From Microcella alkaliphila (GTDB lineage Bacteria > Actinomycetota > Actinomycetes > Actinomycetales > Microbacteriaceae), in contig NZ_SGXT01000014.1 in NCBI RefSeq assembly GCF_004216855.1, positions 124,001 to 188,000 on the forward strand: a stretch of DNA of 64,000 nucleotides, written 5' to 3'. Positions 51,721-60,695 of this stretch are shown here, piece by piece. How positions within the stretch are numbered: position 1 is the stretch's first letter; each line of letters starts with the position of its first letter. The notes under the pieces were generated by a model. That model saw only the letters and a program-made list of their open reading frames with translations, was not told the DNA's origin and searched no databases. Position numbers and translations under genes: made by a program.

Positions 51721-53056
51721 TGCGCACCATCTCGTCGCGCGGGACCACCTTGATGCGCTCGCGACCCCGAGCATCACCCAGCTCGCGCTCATGCGCGTCC
51801 AAGCGGTGCCAGCCCTCGAGGTCCGTGAAGAGCACACCTCGCGACTGCAGCAGATCCAGCACCGCCTGCTCGTCCGGCTCCGCCGGCTGCCACCACGAGC
51901 CCTGATCCTTCACCAGGTGCTTGATCGTCTCCATCGCGTCCGACTTCGTGTGACCGATCAGGCCGACCGGGCCACGCTTGATCCACCCGGTGGCGTACAC
52001 ACCCGGCATCAGCGCGTTATCGTCAGCCAACACCTGGCCCTCGTGATTCGGAATCACGCCGTGGCGCTCGTCGTACGGAATCCCATCCAACGGCGAACCG
52101 AAGTAACCCACCGCGCGGTACACCGCCTGCACCGGAACCTCGCGGAACTCGCCCGTACCCACCACGCCACCGGCACCGTCCGGGCGGGTGCGCTCGTACC
52201 GGAACGCCGACACCCGGCCATCCGAGCCGAGCACCTCCACCGGCTTCGCGTAGAAGTGCAGGTGCAAACGCCGCGACGCAGAACCGGTCTCGCGCGCCCT
52301 CCACTGCGAAAACACCTTGTCGATCACGAACAACTGCTTGTTCGACTGGATCGCCGCCCGCGACGCATCGTCGTAGTCGAAGTCCTCGTCGTACACGATC
52401 ATGTCGACGTCGTTCAGCTCGCCCAGCTCGCGCAGCTCCAGCGGCGTGAACTTCACCTGCATGGGCCCCCGGCGCCCAAACACGTGCACGTCCGTCACCG
52501 GCGACGCCTCCAAGCCGGCATGCACGTTGTCGGGGATCTCCGTCGGCAACAGGTCCTGCGGGTGCTTCGCCAAGATGCGCGCCACGTCCAGGGCGACGTT
52601 CCCATTGCCGATGACGGCAACCGAGCGGGCCTCCAGCGGCCACTCGCGCGGAACATCCGGGTGCCCGTCATACCAGCTGACGAAGTCGGCGGCGCCGTAC
52701 GAGCCATCCAAGTCGATCCCCGGAATGGTGAGGTCAGCATCCTTGATCGCGCCGGTTGCGAAGATGACCGCGTTGTAGTGCCGCTTCAGGTCGTCGAGCG
52801 TGATGTCGGTGCCGTAGTTGACGTTGCCGAACACGCGGATGTCACCCGAGTCGAGCACCTCGCGCAGCGCGTTGGTGATGCCCTTGATGCGCGGGTGGTC
52901 GGGCGCGACGCCGTAACGCACCAGGCCGTAGGGCGCGGGCAGGCGGTCGAACAGGTCGATCGACACCTCGAATGAGCGCTCGTGCTTCAGCAGGATGTCG
53001 GCGGCGTAAATGCCGGCGGGTCCGGCTCCGACGATGGCGAGACGCAGCTTGCTCAT
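51707..53056 (-). CDS. fprA: Ferredoxin/flavodoxin-NADP+ reductase, FprA type
   Basis: 449 residues. Adrenodoxin-reductase-like flavoprotein: FAD motif VGAGPAGIYAADILLK (residues 9-24), conserved RLPAPYGLVRYGVAPDH, NADP motif VIGNGNVALDVARIL, and the late GVYATGWIKRGPVGLIGHTKSDA. Transfers electrons between NADPH and ferredoxin. Monocistronic, with its 3' end touching the AbiEi-like gene. Upstream 48 bp lead to the polyprenyl synthase stop. Confidence 0.95.
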   Translation of the reverse strand: MSKLRLAIVGAGPAGIYAADILLKHERSFEVSIDLFDRLPAPYGLVRYGVAPDHPRIKGITNALREVLDSGDIRVFGNVNYGTDITLDDLKRHYNAVIFATGAIKDADLTIPGIDLDGSYGAADFVSWYDGHPDVPREWPLEARSVAVIGNGNVALDVARILAKHPQDLLPTEIPDNVHAGLEASPVTDVHVFGRRGPMQVKFTPLELRELGELNDVDMIVYDEDFDYDDASRAAIQSNKQLFVIDKVFSQWRARETGSASRRLHLHFYAKPVEVLGSDGRVSAFRYERTRPDGAGGVVGTGEFREVPVQAVYRAVGYFGSPLDGIPYDERHGVIPNHEGQVLADDNALMPGVYATGWIKRGPVGLIGHTKSDAMETIKHLVKDQGSWWQPAEPDEQAVLDLLQSRGVLFTDLEGWHRLDAHERELGDARGRERIKVVPRDEMVRISRD

Positions 53057-53104
53057 GCTCGAGGGGGTTCCTTCAACTGATCGGTGGGCAAAATGCGGCT
53101 GACT

Positions 53105-54220
53105 CTACCGGCTGCGATCGACGACGGCCTCGGCGAACTTCGTCAGCGCCTTCTTCACCGGCCCGGCGGGCAGGGTGTCGAGTGCGGCAACCGCGTCGGA
53201 CGCCCAGCGGCGCGCCTCGTCGTAAGTGCGCTCGGTGACGGGGTGCGCGCGCAGTTCAGCGACGGCGGCGGCGAACTCTGCCTCGAGCACCGGGTCGGAC
53301 TCGTCGTCGGCACCGTTGACGCTCTGCTCGATGCGCAACAGCAGCGCCGCCGCGTCGGCGTCGGTCATCGCCTCGCGGCGCAAGTACAGCAGCGGCAGGG
53401 TCGCGACTCCGGAGCGCAGGTCGGTGCCCTGCGGTTTGCCGGTCTCGGCGTCGGGCTCGGAGAGGTCGATCACGTCGTCGACCAGCTGGAAGGCGACGCC
53501 GATCTTCTCGCCGAAGGCGACGACAGGCTCGGCGTACTCGTCGCACGCGTTCGAGAAGATGACGCCCATCTGAGCGGCGGCGGCGATGAGCGAGCCGGTC
53601 TTGTCGGCGAGCACCTGCAGGTAGTGCTCGACGGCGTCGTCGTCGGGCCGCGGGCCGAGGGTCTCGTGCAGCTGGCCGAGGCACAGCCGCTCAAAGGTGT
53701 CGGCCTGCAGCTTGATGGAGCGCTCGCCGAGGCTCGCGACGAGCTTCGACGCCCGGGCGAACAGCAGATCACCGGTGAGGATCGCGACCGAGTTGCCCCA
53801 CACGCTCTGCGCGCTCGGCACACCGCGGCGCATCTCAGCCTCGTCCATGACGTCGTCGTGGTAGAGCGACGCGAGGTGGGTGATCTCGATCGCCTGGGCG
53901 GCGGTGATCACGTCGTCGATGGCGCCGTCGCCGAGCTGCGCGGTGAGCAGCGTCAGCACGGGGCGGATGCGCTTGCCGCCGGCCTCCAGCAGATAGCGCG
54001 AGGTGACGTCGGCCATGTCGTCGGCGAAGCTGACCTCGCGCAGCAGGCCTGCTTCGACCTTCTCGAGCCCCTGCTCGATGGCGTCGGCGAAGCGGCGCTC
54101 TTCACTGGACGCGAACAGCTTTTCGCCGAGGCCGAGCGACGCCGAGAGCGTCTTGCTGCGGCGTGCGAGCGGGGTACTCGGGGTCACGGTCGGCCGATCG
54201 TTGAGAGTGGTCGGGGTCAC
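53105..54220 (-). CDS. Polyprenyl diphosphate synthase (menaquinone side chain)
   Basis: 371 residues. Trans-isoprenyl chain elongation enzyme: first Asp-rich motif DDVMDEAEMRRG after ASLYH, second motif VDDVIDLSEPD, and GGKRIRPVLTLL. Directly downstream of menG with a 4-bp overlap (GTGA), so it likely makes the octa-/nonaprenyl chain of menaquinone. Chain length is not decidable by eye. The GTG at 54220 is chosen for the overlap; a GTG 11 codons later is an alternative. Confidence 0.9.
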   Translation of the reverse strand: MTPTTLNDRPTVTPSTPLARRSKTLSASLGLGEKLFASSEERRFADAIEQGLEKVEAGLLREVSFADDMADVTSRYLLEAGGKRIRPVLTLLTAQLGDGAIDDVITAAQAIEITHLASLYHDDVMDEAEMRRGVPSAQSVWGNSVAILTGDLLFARASKLVASLGERSIKLQADTFERLCLGQLHETLGPRPDDDAVEHYLQVLADKTGSLIAAAAQMGVIFSNACDEYAEPVVAFGEKIGVAFQLVDDVIDLSEPDAETGKPQGTDLRSGVATLPLLYLRREAMTDADAAALLLRIEQSVNGADDESDPVLEAEFAAAVAELRAHPVTERTYDEARRWASDAVAALDTLPAGPVKKALTKFAEAVVDRSR

Positions 54221-54987
54221 TCGGCGGCGGCCGAGGCGGAGGAGGCGGAGCGCGCGCGACGGCGCTTCGCAACGGATGCACGGATCGCCGAATCGAGCGG
54301 CTTGCGGCCGCGGTGCATGGCGACGACGCCGGTGGTGAGATTGCGGTACGCGACGCGCGTGAACCCGGCCGCGCGCATCCATTGGCAGAGGGTGGCCTGG
54401 TCGGGCCAGTCGGCGATCGACTCGAACAGGTACTCGTAGGCGTCGGCGTTTGAGCTGGTGACCTTCGCAATGTGCGGCATCACGTGCTTCAAATAGGCGT
54501 GGTAGCCAGCGCGCAAAACGCCGATCGGCGGGCGCGAGAACTCGGTGATGACGATGCGACCGCCGGGCTTCGTGACCCGATACATCTCGGCGAGCGCCTT
54601 CTGCGGGCGCTGTACGTTGCGCAGCCCGAAGCTGATGGTGACGGCGTCGAACTCGTCGTCGCCGAACGGCAGCTGCTCGGCGTCGCCGACGACGAACTCG
54701 AGCTGCGGGTGGCGGCGGCGCCCCTCGGCGACCATACCCTCCGAGAAGTCGACCCCGACGACGGTCGCGCCGGACTTCGCGAAGGCGGCCGAGCTCGTTC
54801 CGGTTCCGGCGGCGATGTCGAGGATGCGCTCGCCCGGTTGCGGGTCGACGGCACGCACGGTGGCAATGCGCCATAGGGCCGAGTTTCCGACCGAGAGCAC
54901 GGCGTTTGCCCGGTCGTACCGCGGCGCCACGTCGTCGAACATGGCGGCGACGGCGCTCGGCTGCTTGCTCAGATCGGCCTTTGTCAC
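54217..54987 (-). CDS. menG: Demethylmenaquinone methyltransferase
   Basis: 256 residues. SAM-dependent C-methylation, the last step of menaquinone synthesis. UbiE signatures are present: FDDVAPRYDRANAVLSVG, SAM loop ILDIAAGTGTSSAAFA, and AVTISFGLRNVQRPQKALAE. The C-terminal tail (about 20 residues, Arg/Ala-rich) is longer than in E. coli. It is the first gene of menG-polyprenyl synthase, divergent from menF. Confidence 0.95.
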   Translation of the reverse strand: MTKADLSKQPSAVAAMFDDVAPRYDRANAVLSVGNSALWRIATVRAVDPQPGERILDIAAGTGTSSAAFAKSGATVVGVDFSEGMVAEGRRRHPQLEFVVGDAEQLPFGDDEFDAVTISFGLRNVQRPQKALAEMYRVTKPGGRIVITEFSRPPIGVLRAGYHAYLKHVMPHIAKVTSSNADAYEYLFESIADWPDQATLCQWMRAAGFTRVAYRNLTTGVVAMHRGRKPLDSAIRASVAKRRRARSASSASAAAE

Positions 54988-55067
54988 AGCCCGAGTCTAG
55001 TGAGTGCTCGCCCGAGGTTCGCCGTGAGCGGCCTGGGGAGCCCCGGTGTGCGGAGTAGCCTCAGAGG

Positions 55068-56345
55068 GTGACGTCGAGCCCCCCTCCCGCGGTGCGTCTG
55101 CGGGCCGTGACGACGGTGGTTGCACTCGACGGACCGTTGATGGGGTTTGCCGACCCCGCGCATCCCCTGGTCGCGCTGCGCCGCGGCGACGGGATCGTCG
55201 GCATCGGCGAGGTGTGGCGCGGCGAGTTCCGTGGGGCGAGCAGATTCGCGGATGCTGCCCGCACCTGGCGCACGCTCGCTGACGCCGCCGAGGTGGCTGA
55301 CCCGGTGCACCGCGCGGGCTCGGGGCTCGTCGCGTTCGGCAGCTTCGCGTTCGCCGACGACTCGGGCGCGGCGAGCGTTCTCGTGGTACCCGAGACGATC
55401 GTCGGACGGCGCGATGGGGTGGCGTGGGTGACGCGCATCTCGGTGACCGGCACGGGCGAGCAGTCGGCCGACGCCGAGCCAGTGCCGGGCGCTGGGCGCC
55501 TTCCGGCCGAGACGCCCATCGGCGAGCGCCCGCGAGCGACGCTCACCGCGGCGACCCTCAGCCGCGACGACTTCGTGGCGACGGTCGGCCGGGCGGTCGA
55601 GCGCATCCGGGCCGGCGACGTCGAGAAGGTGGTGATCGCGCGGGACGCGACCGCGAGCATCCCGGCCGATGCCGACCGCCGCGCCATCGTGACGGAGCTT
55701 GCCGAGGCCTACCCCGACACGCTCGCCTTCGCCGTCGACGGGCTGATCGGTGCGAGCCCGGAGACGCTCGTGAGCGTGCACGCCCGCGAGGCGAGCGCGC
55801 GCGTGCTGGCGGGCTCGACCGCCCGCGGGGCCGACGCCGCCGAGGATGCTGCGGCCGCCACACAGCTCGCGACGAGTCAGAAGGACCTCGACGAGCACGA
55901 GTTCGCCGTGCAGAGCGTACTGAAGACCGTGCGCCCGCACGTGACGGCGGTGACCGCGAGTGAGGCTCCGTTCACGCTGAAGCTGCCGAACCTGTGGCAC
56001 CTCGCGACCGACGTCGAGCTCGAGCTCGCCGAAGACTCGAGCGGGCTCGACCTGGTCGCGGCCCTGCACCCGACGGCCGCCGTCGCGGGCTCTCCCACGG
56101 ACGCGGCGCTCGCCCTGATCGCCGAACTCGAGCCGTTCGACCGCGGCCGCTACGCCGGCCCCGTCGGCTGGATCGACCAGGACGGCGACGGCGAGTGGGT
56201 CATCGCGCTGCGCTGCGCGCACATCGACGACGACGGGATGCTCGTGGCGCACGCCGGCGCCGGTATCGTCATCGACTCCGACCCGGTCGCGGAACTCGCC
56301 GAGACGCGGATGAAGTTCCGGCCCATCGCCGACGCGCTGCGGTAG
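55068..56345 (+). CDS. menF: Isochorismate synthase
   Basis: 425 residues. Converts chorismate to isochorismate, the entry step to menaquinone. The C-terminal chorismate-binding domain includes AVERIRAGDVEKVVIARDA, GASPETLVSVHAR, ARVLAGSTARGADA and the late RYAGPVGWIDQDGDGEWVIALR. The GTG at 55068 has AGAGG adjacent. Divergent from menG, convergent with ppk2. The missing MenH step is not visible in the window. Confidence 0.9.
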   Translation: MTSSPPPAVRLRAVTTVVALDGPLMGFADPAHPLVALRRGDGIVGIGEVWRGEFRGASRFADAARTWRTLADAAEVADPVHRAGSGLVAFGSFAFADDSGAASVLVVPETIVGRRDGVAWVTRISVTGTGEQSADAEPVPGAGRLPAETPIGERPRATLTAATLSRDDFVATVGRAVERIRAGDVEKVVIARDATASIPADADRRAIVTELAEAYPDTLAFAVDGLIGASPETLVSVHAREASARVLAGSTARGADAAEDAAAATQLATSQKDLDEHEFAVQSVLKTVRPHVTAVTASEAPFTLKLPNLWHLATDVELELAEDSSGLDLVAALHPTAAVAGSPTDAALALIAELEPFDRGRYAGPVGWIDQDGDGEWVIALRCAHIDDDGMLVAHAGAGIVIDSDPVAELAETRMKFRPIADALR

Positions 56346-56353
56346 CGCGAGGG

Positions 56354-57178
56354 TCAGGTCGCGGCGAGCCGCTCTTTCTGCTCGTCGACGTCGTACGTCG
56401 CGCTCGGCCACTGCGGGTCGATGCGTTCGAGCGCGTCGGTGAGCAGCGCCTGCACGGCAAGGCGTGCGTACCACTTGCGGTTGCCGGGAACCACGTGCCA
56501 GGGCGCCTCGTCGGTCGATGTGCGTTGGATCGCGAGCTCGTACGCGCGCTCGTAGTCGTCCCACAGCATCCGCTCGGCGATGTCGTTGGTCGTGTACTTC
56601 CAGTGCTTGTCCGGCCGCTCCAGGCGCTCGGTGAGCCGCGCCTTCTGCTCGTCGGGCGAGATGTGCAGCATGACCTTGACGACGCTGATGCCCGTGCGCA
56701 CGAGGCGCCGCTCGAACTCGACGATGTCGTCGTAGCGCTGCTCGATCTCGGCGGCCGGCGCGAGCTCGCGTACCCGCCCGATCAGCACGTCTTCGTAGTG
56801 CGAGCGGTCGAAGACCCCGATGCGGCCGACGGGCGGCAACTCGCGCTCGATGCGCCAGAGAAAGTGGTGACTGAGTTCCTTCTCGGTCGGCTTCTTGAAG
56901 GTGGCGAGGTGCACGCCCTGCGGGTCGACGGAGCCGACCACGTGGCGCACGATACCGCCCTTGCCGGCGGAGTCCATGCCCTGCAGCACGAGCAGCACGC
57001 GGCGACGCTCGCCCGCCGTGCTAGCGGCGAACAGTCGTTCCTGTAGGTTTCCCAGGTGGCTGACGCCGGCGGCGAGCGCTTCCTGCCCCGCAGCCTTGTC
57101 GCCGTCGAAGCCGGGCGTCGCGTTAGGGTCGCGGTCGGCGAGGCGGGTCAGGGCGTTGGCGCGCAGCAGTTCGATCAT
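56354..57178 (-). CDS. ppk2: Polyphosphate kinase 2 family protein
   Basis: 274 residues. Walker A LQGMDSAGKGG at about 66-75 and Walker B/lid motif FDRSHYEDVLIGRVREL. Short single-domain PPK2 proteins phosphorylate nucleoside mono- or diphosphates with polyphosphate. The class (I, II or III) cannot be set by eye. It lies within the menaquinone locus but has no evident role there. The gap to menD is 10 bp. Confidence 0.92.
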   Translation of the reverse strand: MIELLRANALTRLADRDPNATPGFDGDKAAGQEALAAGVSHLGNLQERLFAASTAGERRRVLLVLQGMDSAGKGGIVRHVVGSVDPQGVHLATFKKPTEKELSHHFLWRIERELPPVGRIGVFDRSHYEDVLIGRVRELAPAAEIEQRYDDIVEFERRLVRTGISVVKVMLHISPDEQKARLTERLERPDKHWKYTTNDIAERMLWDDYERAYELAIQRTSTDEAPWHVVPGNRKWYARLAVQALLTDALERIDPQWPSATYDVDEQKERLAAT

Positions 57179-57188
57179 GCTGGCGACG

Positions 57189-58955
57189 CTACGCGGACTC
57201 GTCGACCGGGTCGAGTGTGTCGAGCGGCACCTCGACGACGAGCAGGGGCTCGGGGGCGGTGAGGGCGTCGTCGAGGTCGGCGCGGGTGGCGGCCTTCCGG
57301 TAGGCCCAGCCGCCCGCGGCGGCGAGCGCGGCGATGTCGACCGCGTGGGGTGTACGCATTACGCGCTCGTAGTCGTTGGGGTTCGCGGTCGCGGCCACCT
57401 CGAGCTGGTCGAAGATCGTGCCGCCGCGGTCGTTGCCGACGAACAGGTGCACGCGTACGCGCTCGGGGAGGGGCACGAGCAGGGCGCCCGCGTCGTGGAT
57501 GAGCGCGAGGTCGCCGAGCAGCACGCGGGTCGTGCCGGGCTGCGGCCCGGCATGCGCCTGCGCGGCGAGGGCGATGCCCGTCGCCGTCGCGATCGTGCCG
57601 TCGATGCCGGCGAGGCCACGGTTCGCGTGCACGGCGATGTTCTTGCCCGGCACGAGCCGGTCCGCCTCGCGGATGAGGCGCGATGCGGCCATCACGAGGC
57701 GATCATGCGGCCAGGTGGATGCCCACACGGCGCGCACGAGCATCTGTCGGTCGACAGGCTGGCGGAGGATCGCGGCCTCGGCTTTCGCGAAGGCGAGGCG
57801 CACGCTCATGTCGGTCGAGGCGGACTGCTCGAGATCGGGCGCCGGATCGTCCGGCGCCGTCGACTCGAGCACGGCGCGGCTCATCGCCACCCACCCCCCG
57901 ACCCAGCGGCGCACCACCTGCGGGTCGGGCTTTCCGATCACCCGCACGTCATCGACGACGCGAGCCCTGCGGCCGGGGTTGTACGCGTCGGCGCCGGGGG
58001 CTCGCACGACGATCACCTCGACGTCGTCGCGCTCGAGCAGCGCAGGCACCTCGCGGCTGAGCGTCGGGTGGCCGAGCACGACGGCGCGCCCGACCGCCTC
58101 GCCGTGCGGGCCGCGCAACACCTCGCGGTAGGCGACGACCGCGTGCCGGCCGAAGCGCGCGCCGCTTGACACCTCGGCGATGAGCGGGGCGCCGAGCCTG
58201 ACAGCCAGATCTTCGGCGAGCGCGCCGGCGCCGTGGCCGGCGATGACGACGGTCGCGTCGTCGGGCTCGAGGTCGACCACCTCGGGGCCGAGGGTGCGCT
58301 GCCAGAGGGGGTGAGCATCCCCGTCACCATCGCCCGCGTCGCCGGTCGGCAGGGCGGTCGGGATGCTCGGCTCGCCCCCACTCAGCGGCTCGCGGTAGGC
58401 GAGGTTCAGGTGCACGGGGCCGTCGGCGGCCGCGCGCAGGGCCAGCTCGGCGAGGTCGCGCACCTCATCGAGCTCGCCGGGGTCGCCGGTCGGGGCGGGA
58501 ACGTCCCAGTCGGCGGCGACCATGTCGCCGAAGATGCCGACCTGGTTGGTCGTCTGGTTCGCGCCGATGCCGCGCAGCTCGGCCGGCCGGTCGGCCGTCA
58601 GCAGGATGAGGGGCACGCCGGAGTGGTGCGCCTCGAGAACAGCCGGGTGCAGGTTCGCGACGGCCGTGCCCGACGTGCAGATCACGGCGACGGGACGGCC
58701 CGTCTCGACGGCGAGGCCGAGGGCGGTGAAGCCCGCCACGCGCTCGTCGATGCGCACGTGCAGGGTGATGAGCCCGGCGCGATCCAGCGCCGCGGCGGCC
58801 AGCGCGAGCGCCTGAGAGCGCGAGCCGGGGCTGACGACCACGTGCTCGAGGCCCTGGGCGTGCATCCCATGAAGGAGCGCCATGGCCGCCTCGGCGGCCG
58901 GGCTCGTGGGGGCGCTAACCGGCGGTTCCGGCGCGGGGGGTGTCGTCGTCATCAT
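57189..58955 (-). CDS. menD: SEPHCHC synthase, thiamine-diphosphate enzyme
   Basis: 588 residues. Condenses isochorismate and 2-oxoglutarate. N-terminal PYR domain with VVVSPGSRSQALALA and HVRIDERVAGFTALGLA (catalytic Glu), central domain, and C-terminal PP domain with NRGLAGIDGTIATATGIALA and DLALIHDAGALL, then NDRGGTIFDQLE. I use the ATG at 58955, with GGAGG 6 nt upstream, so the gene overlaps the PLDc_N gene by 41 bp; the next codon is also ATG. Confidence 0.94.
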   Translation of the reverse strand: MMTTTPPAPEPPVSAPTSPAAEAAMALLHGMHAQGLEHVVVSPGSRSQALALAAAALDRAGLITLHVRIDERVAGFTALGLAVETGRPVAVICTSGTAVANLHPAVLEAHHSGVPLILLTADRPAELRGIGANQTTNQVGIFGDMVAADWDVPAPTGDPGELDEVRDLAELALRAAADGPVHLNLAYREPLSGGEPSIPTALPTGDAGDGDGDAHPLWQRTLGPEVVDLEPDDATVVIAGHGAGALAEDLAVRLGAPLIAEVSSGARFGRHAVVAYREVLRGPHGEAVGRAVVLGHPTLSREVPALLERDDVEVIVVRAPGADAYNPGRRARVVDDVRVIGKPDPQVVRRWVGGWVAMSRAVLESTAPDDPAPDLEQSASTDMSVRLAFAKAEAAILRQPVDRQMLVRAVWASTWPHDRLVMAASRLIREADRLVPGKNIAVHANRGLAGIDGTIATATGIALAAQAHAGPQPGTTRVLLGDLALIHDAGALLVPLPERVRVHLFVGNDRGGTIFDQLEVAATANPNDYERVMRTPHAVDIAALAAAGGWAYRKAATRADLDDALTAPEPLLVVEVPLDTLDPVDESA

Positions 58956-59289
58956 CCTCCGCCTCCAGGTCGGCCAGTTCTTGCTCGAGGCGGCGCAGAC
59001 GTTCGTCTTGCTCGGCGCGACGCTGAATCTCCTCCGCACTGAGAGAGCTCAGGAAGGTGGGGTCGTCGTCGGGCGCCGTGGGTGGGGCCATGCGTCGCGG
59101 GCCGCGCTTCGCCTTACCAACGGTCAGCCACAGCACGCCGCCGATCACCGGCAGCAGCACCGTGATCAGCGCCCACGCGGGCTTCGCCACCCCGCGCACA
59201 CGCGACCGCTCCGTCATCAGCACATCGACGAGCGCGTAGATGGTGAACGCGACCGCGACCACACCGCCGATGATGATGAACCTGACCAT
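58915..59289 (-). CDS. PLDc_N domain small membrane protein
   Basis: 124 residues. Starts MVRFIIIGGVVAVAF, two membrane helices (about 4-24 and 38-58, with the KPAWALITVLLPVIGGVLWL motif of the PLD-nuclease N-terminal domain), and a charged C-terminal coiled-coil-like tail (QDERLRRLEQELADLE) ending in a run of Asp. Without a catalytic domain it is likely a membrane accessory. It overlaps menD, and such proteins often lie beside menD in actinobacteria. A longer start at 59322 is possible. Confidence 0.8.
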   Translation of the reverse strand: MVRFIIIGGVVAVAFTIYALVDVLMTERSRVRGVAKPAWALITVLLPVIGGVLWLTVGKAKRGPRRMAPPTAPDDDPTFLSSLSAEEIQRRAEQDERLRRLEQELADLEAEDDDDDTPRAGTAG

Positions 59290-59380
59290 GCTCTGAAGTG
59301 TACGCACGAGCGCTGGATGCATCGTGAGTGCGCCCTCGGCGCCCGGTGGATGCTCGGGGGCGCGTCCGTAGACTGGTGGC

Positions 59381-59698
59381 GTGCGCCCCTGGATCGTCTA
59401 CAGCCTGCTTCGCTTCGGCATCTTCGCTGCCCTGTTCGCGCTCCTCGCGGTCTTCCTGCGCCTGCCCCTGCAATCGATGGGGATCGCCGGCTTTCCGCAC
59501 TACATGATCGCGGCCCTCGCTGCCGCGATCATCTCCCTCGCCATCTCGTACATCTGCTTCGCGAAGCTGCGCGCCGCCGTCGCCACCGACATCGCCGAGC
59601 GCCGTGCCCGCGCGGCCCGCGGCGATATCGACGACGACACGGCCGAAGAAGACGCGCTGCTCGACGGCGAGACGCCCGGCGATCCTCCGCGAGCGTAA
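59381..59698 (+). CDS. DUF4229 small membrane protein
   Basis: 105 residues. Two membrane helices (about 5-27 and 38-60) and an acidic, Arg-rich cytoplasmic tail. The layout is that of DUF4229 proteins often found next to menA in actinobacteria. The GTG at 59381 is chosen because it starts directly at the first helix; the function is unknown. It converges with menA, with 4 bp between stops. Confidence 0.78.
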   Translation: MRPWIVYSLLRFGIFAALFALLAVFLRLPLQSMGIAGFPHYMIAALAAAIISLAISYICFAKLRAAVATDIAERRARAARGDIDDDTAEEDALLDGETPGDPPRA

Positions 59699-59702
59699 GC
59701 CT

Positions 59703-60686
59703 CTAGAACGCGATCGCGGCGCCGAGGGCGGCCGCGAACACGAGCGCCGCGAGGCTCGTCAACTGCAGGGCGAGGATCAACTCCCGCGGGGTGCGCGCCG
59801 TCACCACGATGAGGCTTACCGGCAGCGTGATAAGCAATGTGAAGAACGCCAGCGGGGCCGCCGGGAACAGGAAGAGGAACCACGCCAGCCCCGCGAAGGG
59901 CAGCGCCAGCAGCACGACGAACACGATGCGGGAGCGCACCGATCCGAAACGCACCGCCAGCGTGCGCTTGCCGACCTGCGCATCCTGGTCAATGTCGCGG
60001 ATGTTGTTGACGAGCAGAATCGCGGCCGCGAACAGGCCTAGCTGCACGCCGGCGATCCACGACTCGAGCGGGGCGGTACCGGTCTGGATGAACGTGGTGC
60101 CGACAACCGCGACCGGCCCGAAGAACACGAACGCGACCAGCTCGCCGAGGCCCGCGTAGCCGTACGGGCGCTTCCCGCCCGTGTAGAACCAGGCGGCGAC
60201 GATGGCGACGGCGCCCACCGCGATGAGCCACCACAGCTGGGTGAGCACGACGATCGCGAGGCCCGCGGCCGCCGCGAGGCCGAAGAACACGAGCGCGACA
60301 GTCAGTACCGTGCGAGGCTTCGCCGCGCCCGAGCCCGTGAGACGACTCGGGCCAACCCGCACGGCGTCGGTGCCGCGCACCCCGTCGCTGTAGTCGTTCG
60401 CGTAGTTCACGCCGACCTGCAGGAAGACGGCGACGGCGAGCGCCAAACCCGCCAACACCGGATCGAACGCCGAAAACCAGCGCGCGACCGCCGAACCCAG
60501 GATGACCGGGGCGAGCGCCAAGGTCAGCGTGCGCGGGCGCGCCCCGCCCACCCAGTCGCGGGCCGTCGCCGGACGCACCGCCGCGGGGTTGCCGCTGCGC
60601 GAGGGGTCGGTCTTCCGGCGCGTCGACGCTGCCGACTTCCGGGGTACTGCCTTCGCCGCGCGCTTCTTCGGGGTGCTCTTCGCCAC
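59703..60686 (-). CDS. menA: 1,4-Dihydroxy-2-naphthoate polyprenyltransferase
   Basis: 327 residues. Attaches the polyprenyl chain to DHNA in the membrane. UbiA-type motifs GVNYANDYSDGVRGTDA and NNIRDIDQDAQVGKRTLAVR, about eight helices. An unusual basic N-terminal extension of about 45 residues (KSTPKKRAAKAVPRKSAAST) precedes the first helix and resembles lysine/alanine-rich tails. It lies 9 bp after menE on the same strand. Confidence 0.93.
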   Translation of the reverse strand: MAKSTPKKRAAKAVPRKSAASTRRKTDPSRSGNPAAVRPATARDWVGGARPRTLTLALAPVILGSAVARWFSAFDPVLAGLALAVAVFLQVGVNYANDYSDGVRGTDAVRVGPSRLTGSGAAKPRTVLTVALVFFGLAAAAGLAIVVLTQLWWLIAVGAVAIVAAWFYTGGKRPYGYAGLGELVAFVFFGPVAVVGTTFIQTGTAPLESWIAGVQLGLFAAAILLVNNIRDIDQDAQVGKRTLAVRFGSVRSRIVFVVLLALPFAGLAWFLFLFPAAPLAFFTLLITLPVSLIVVTARTPRELILALQLTSLAALVFAAALGAAIAF

Positions 60687-60695
60687 GGGCCGATT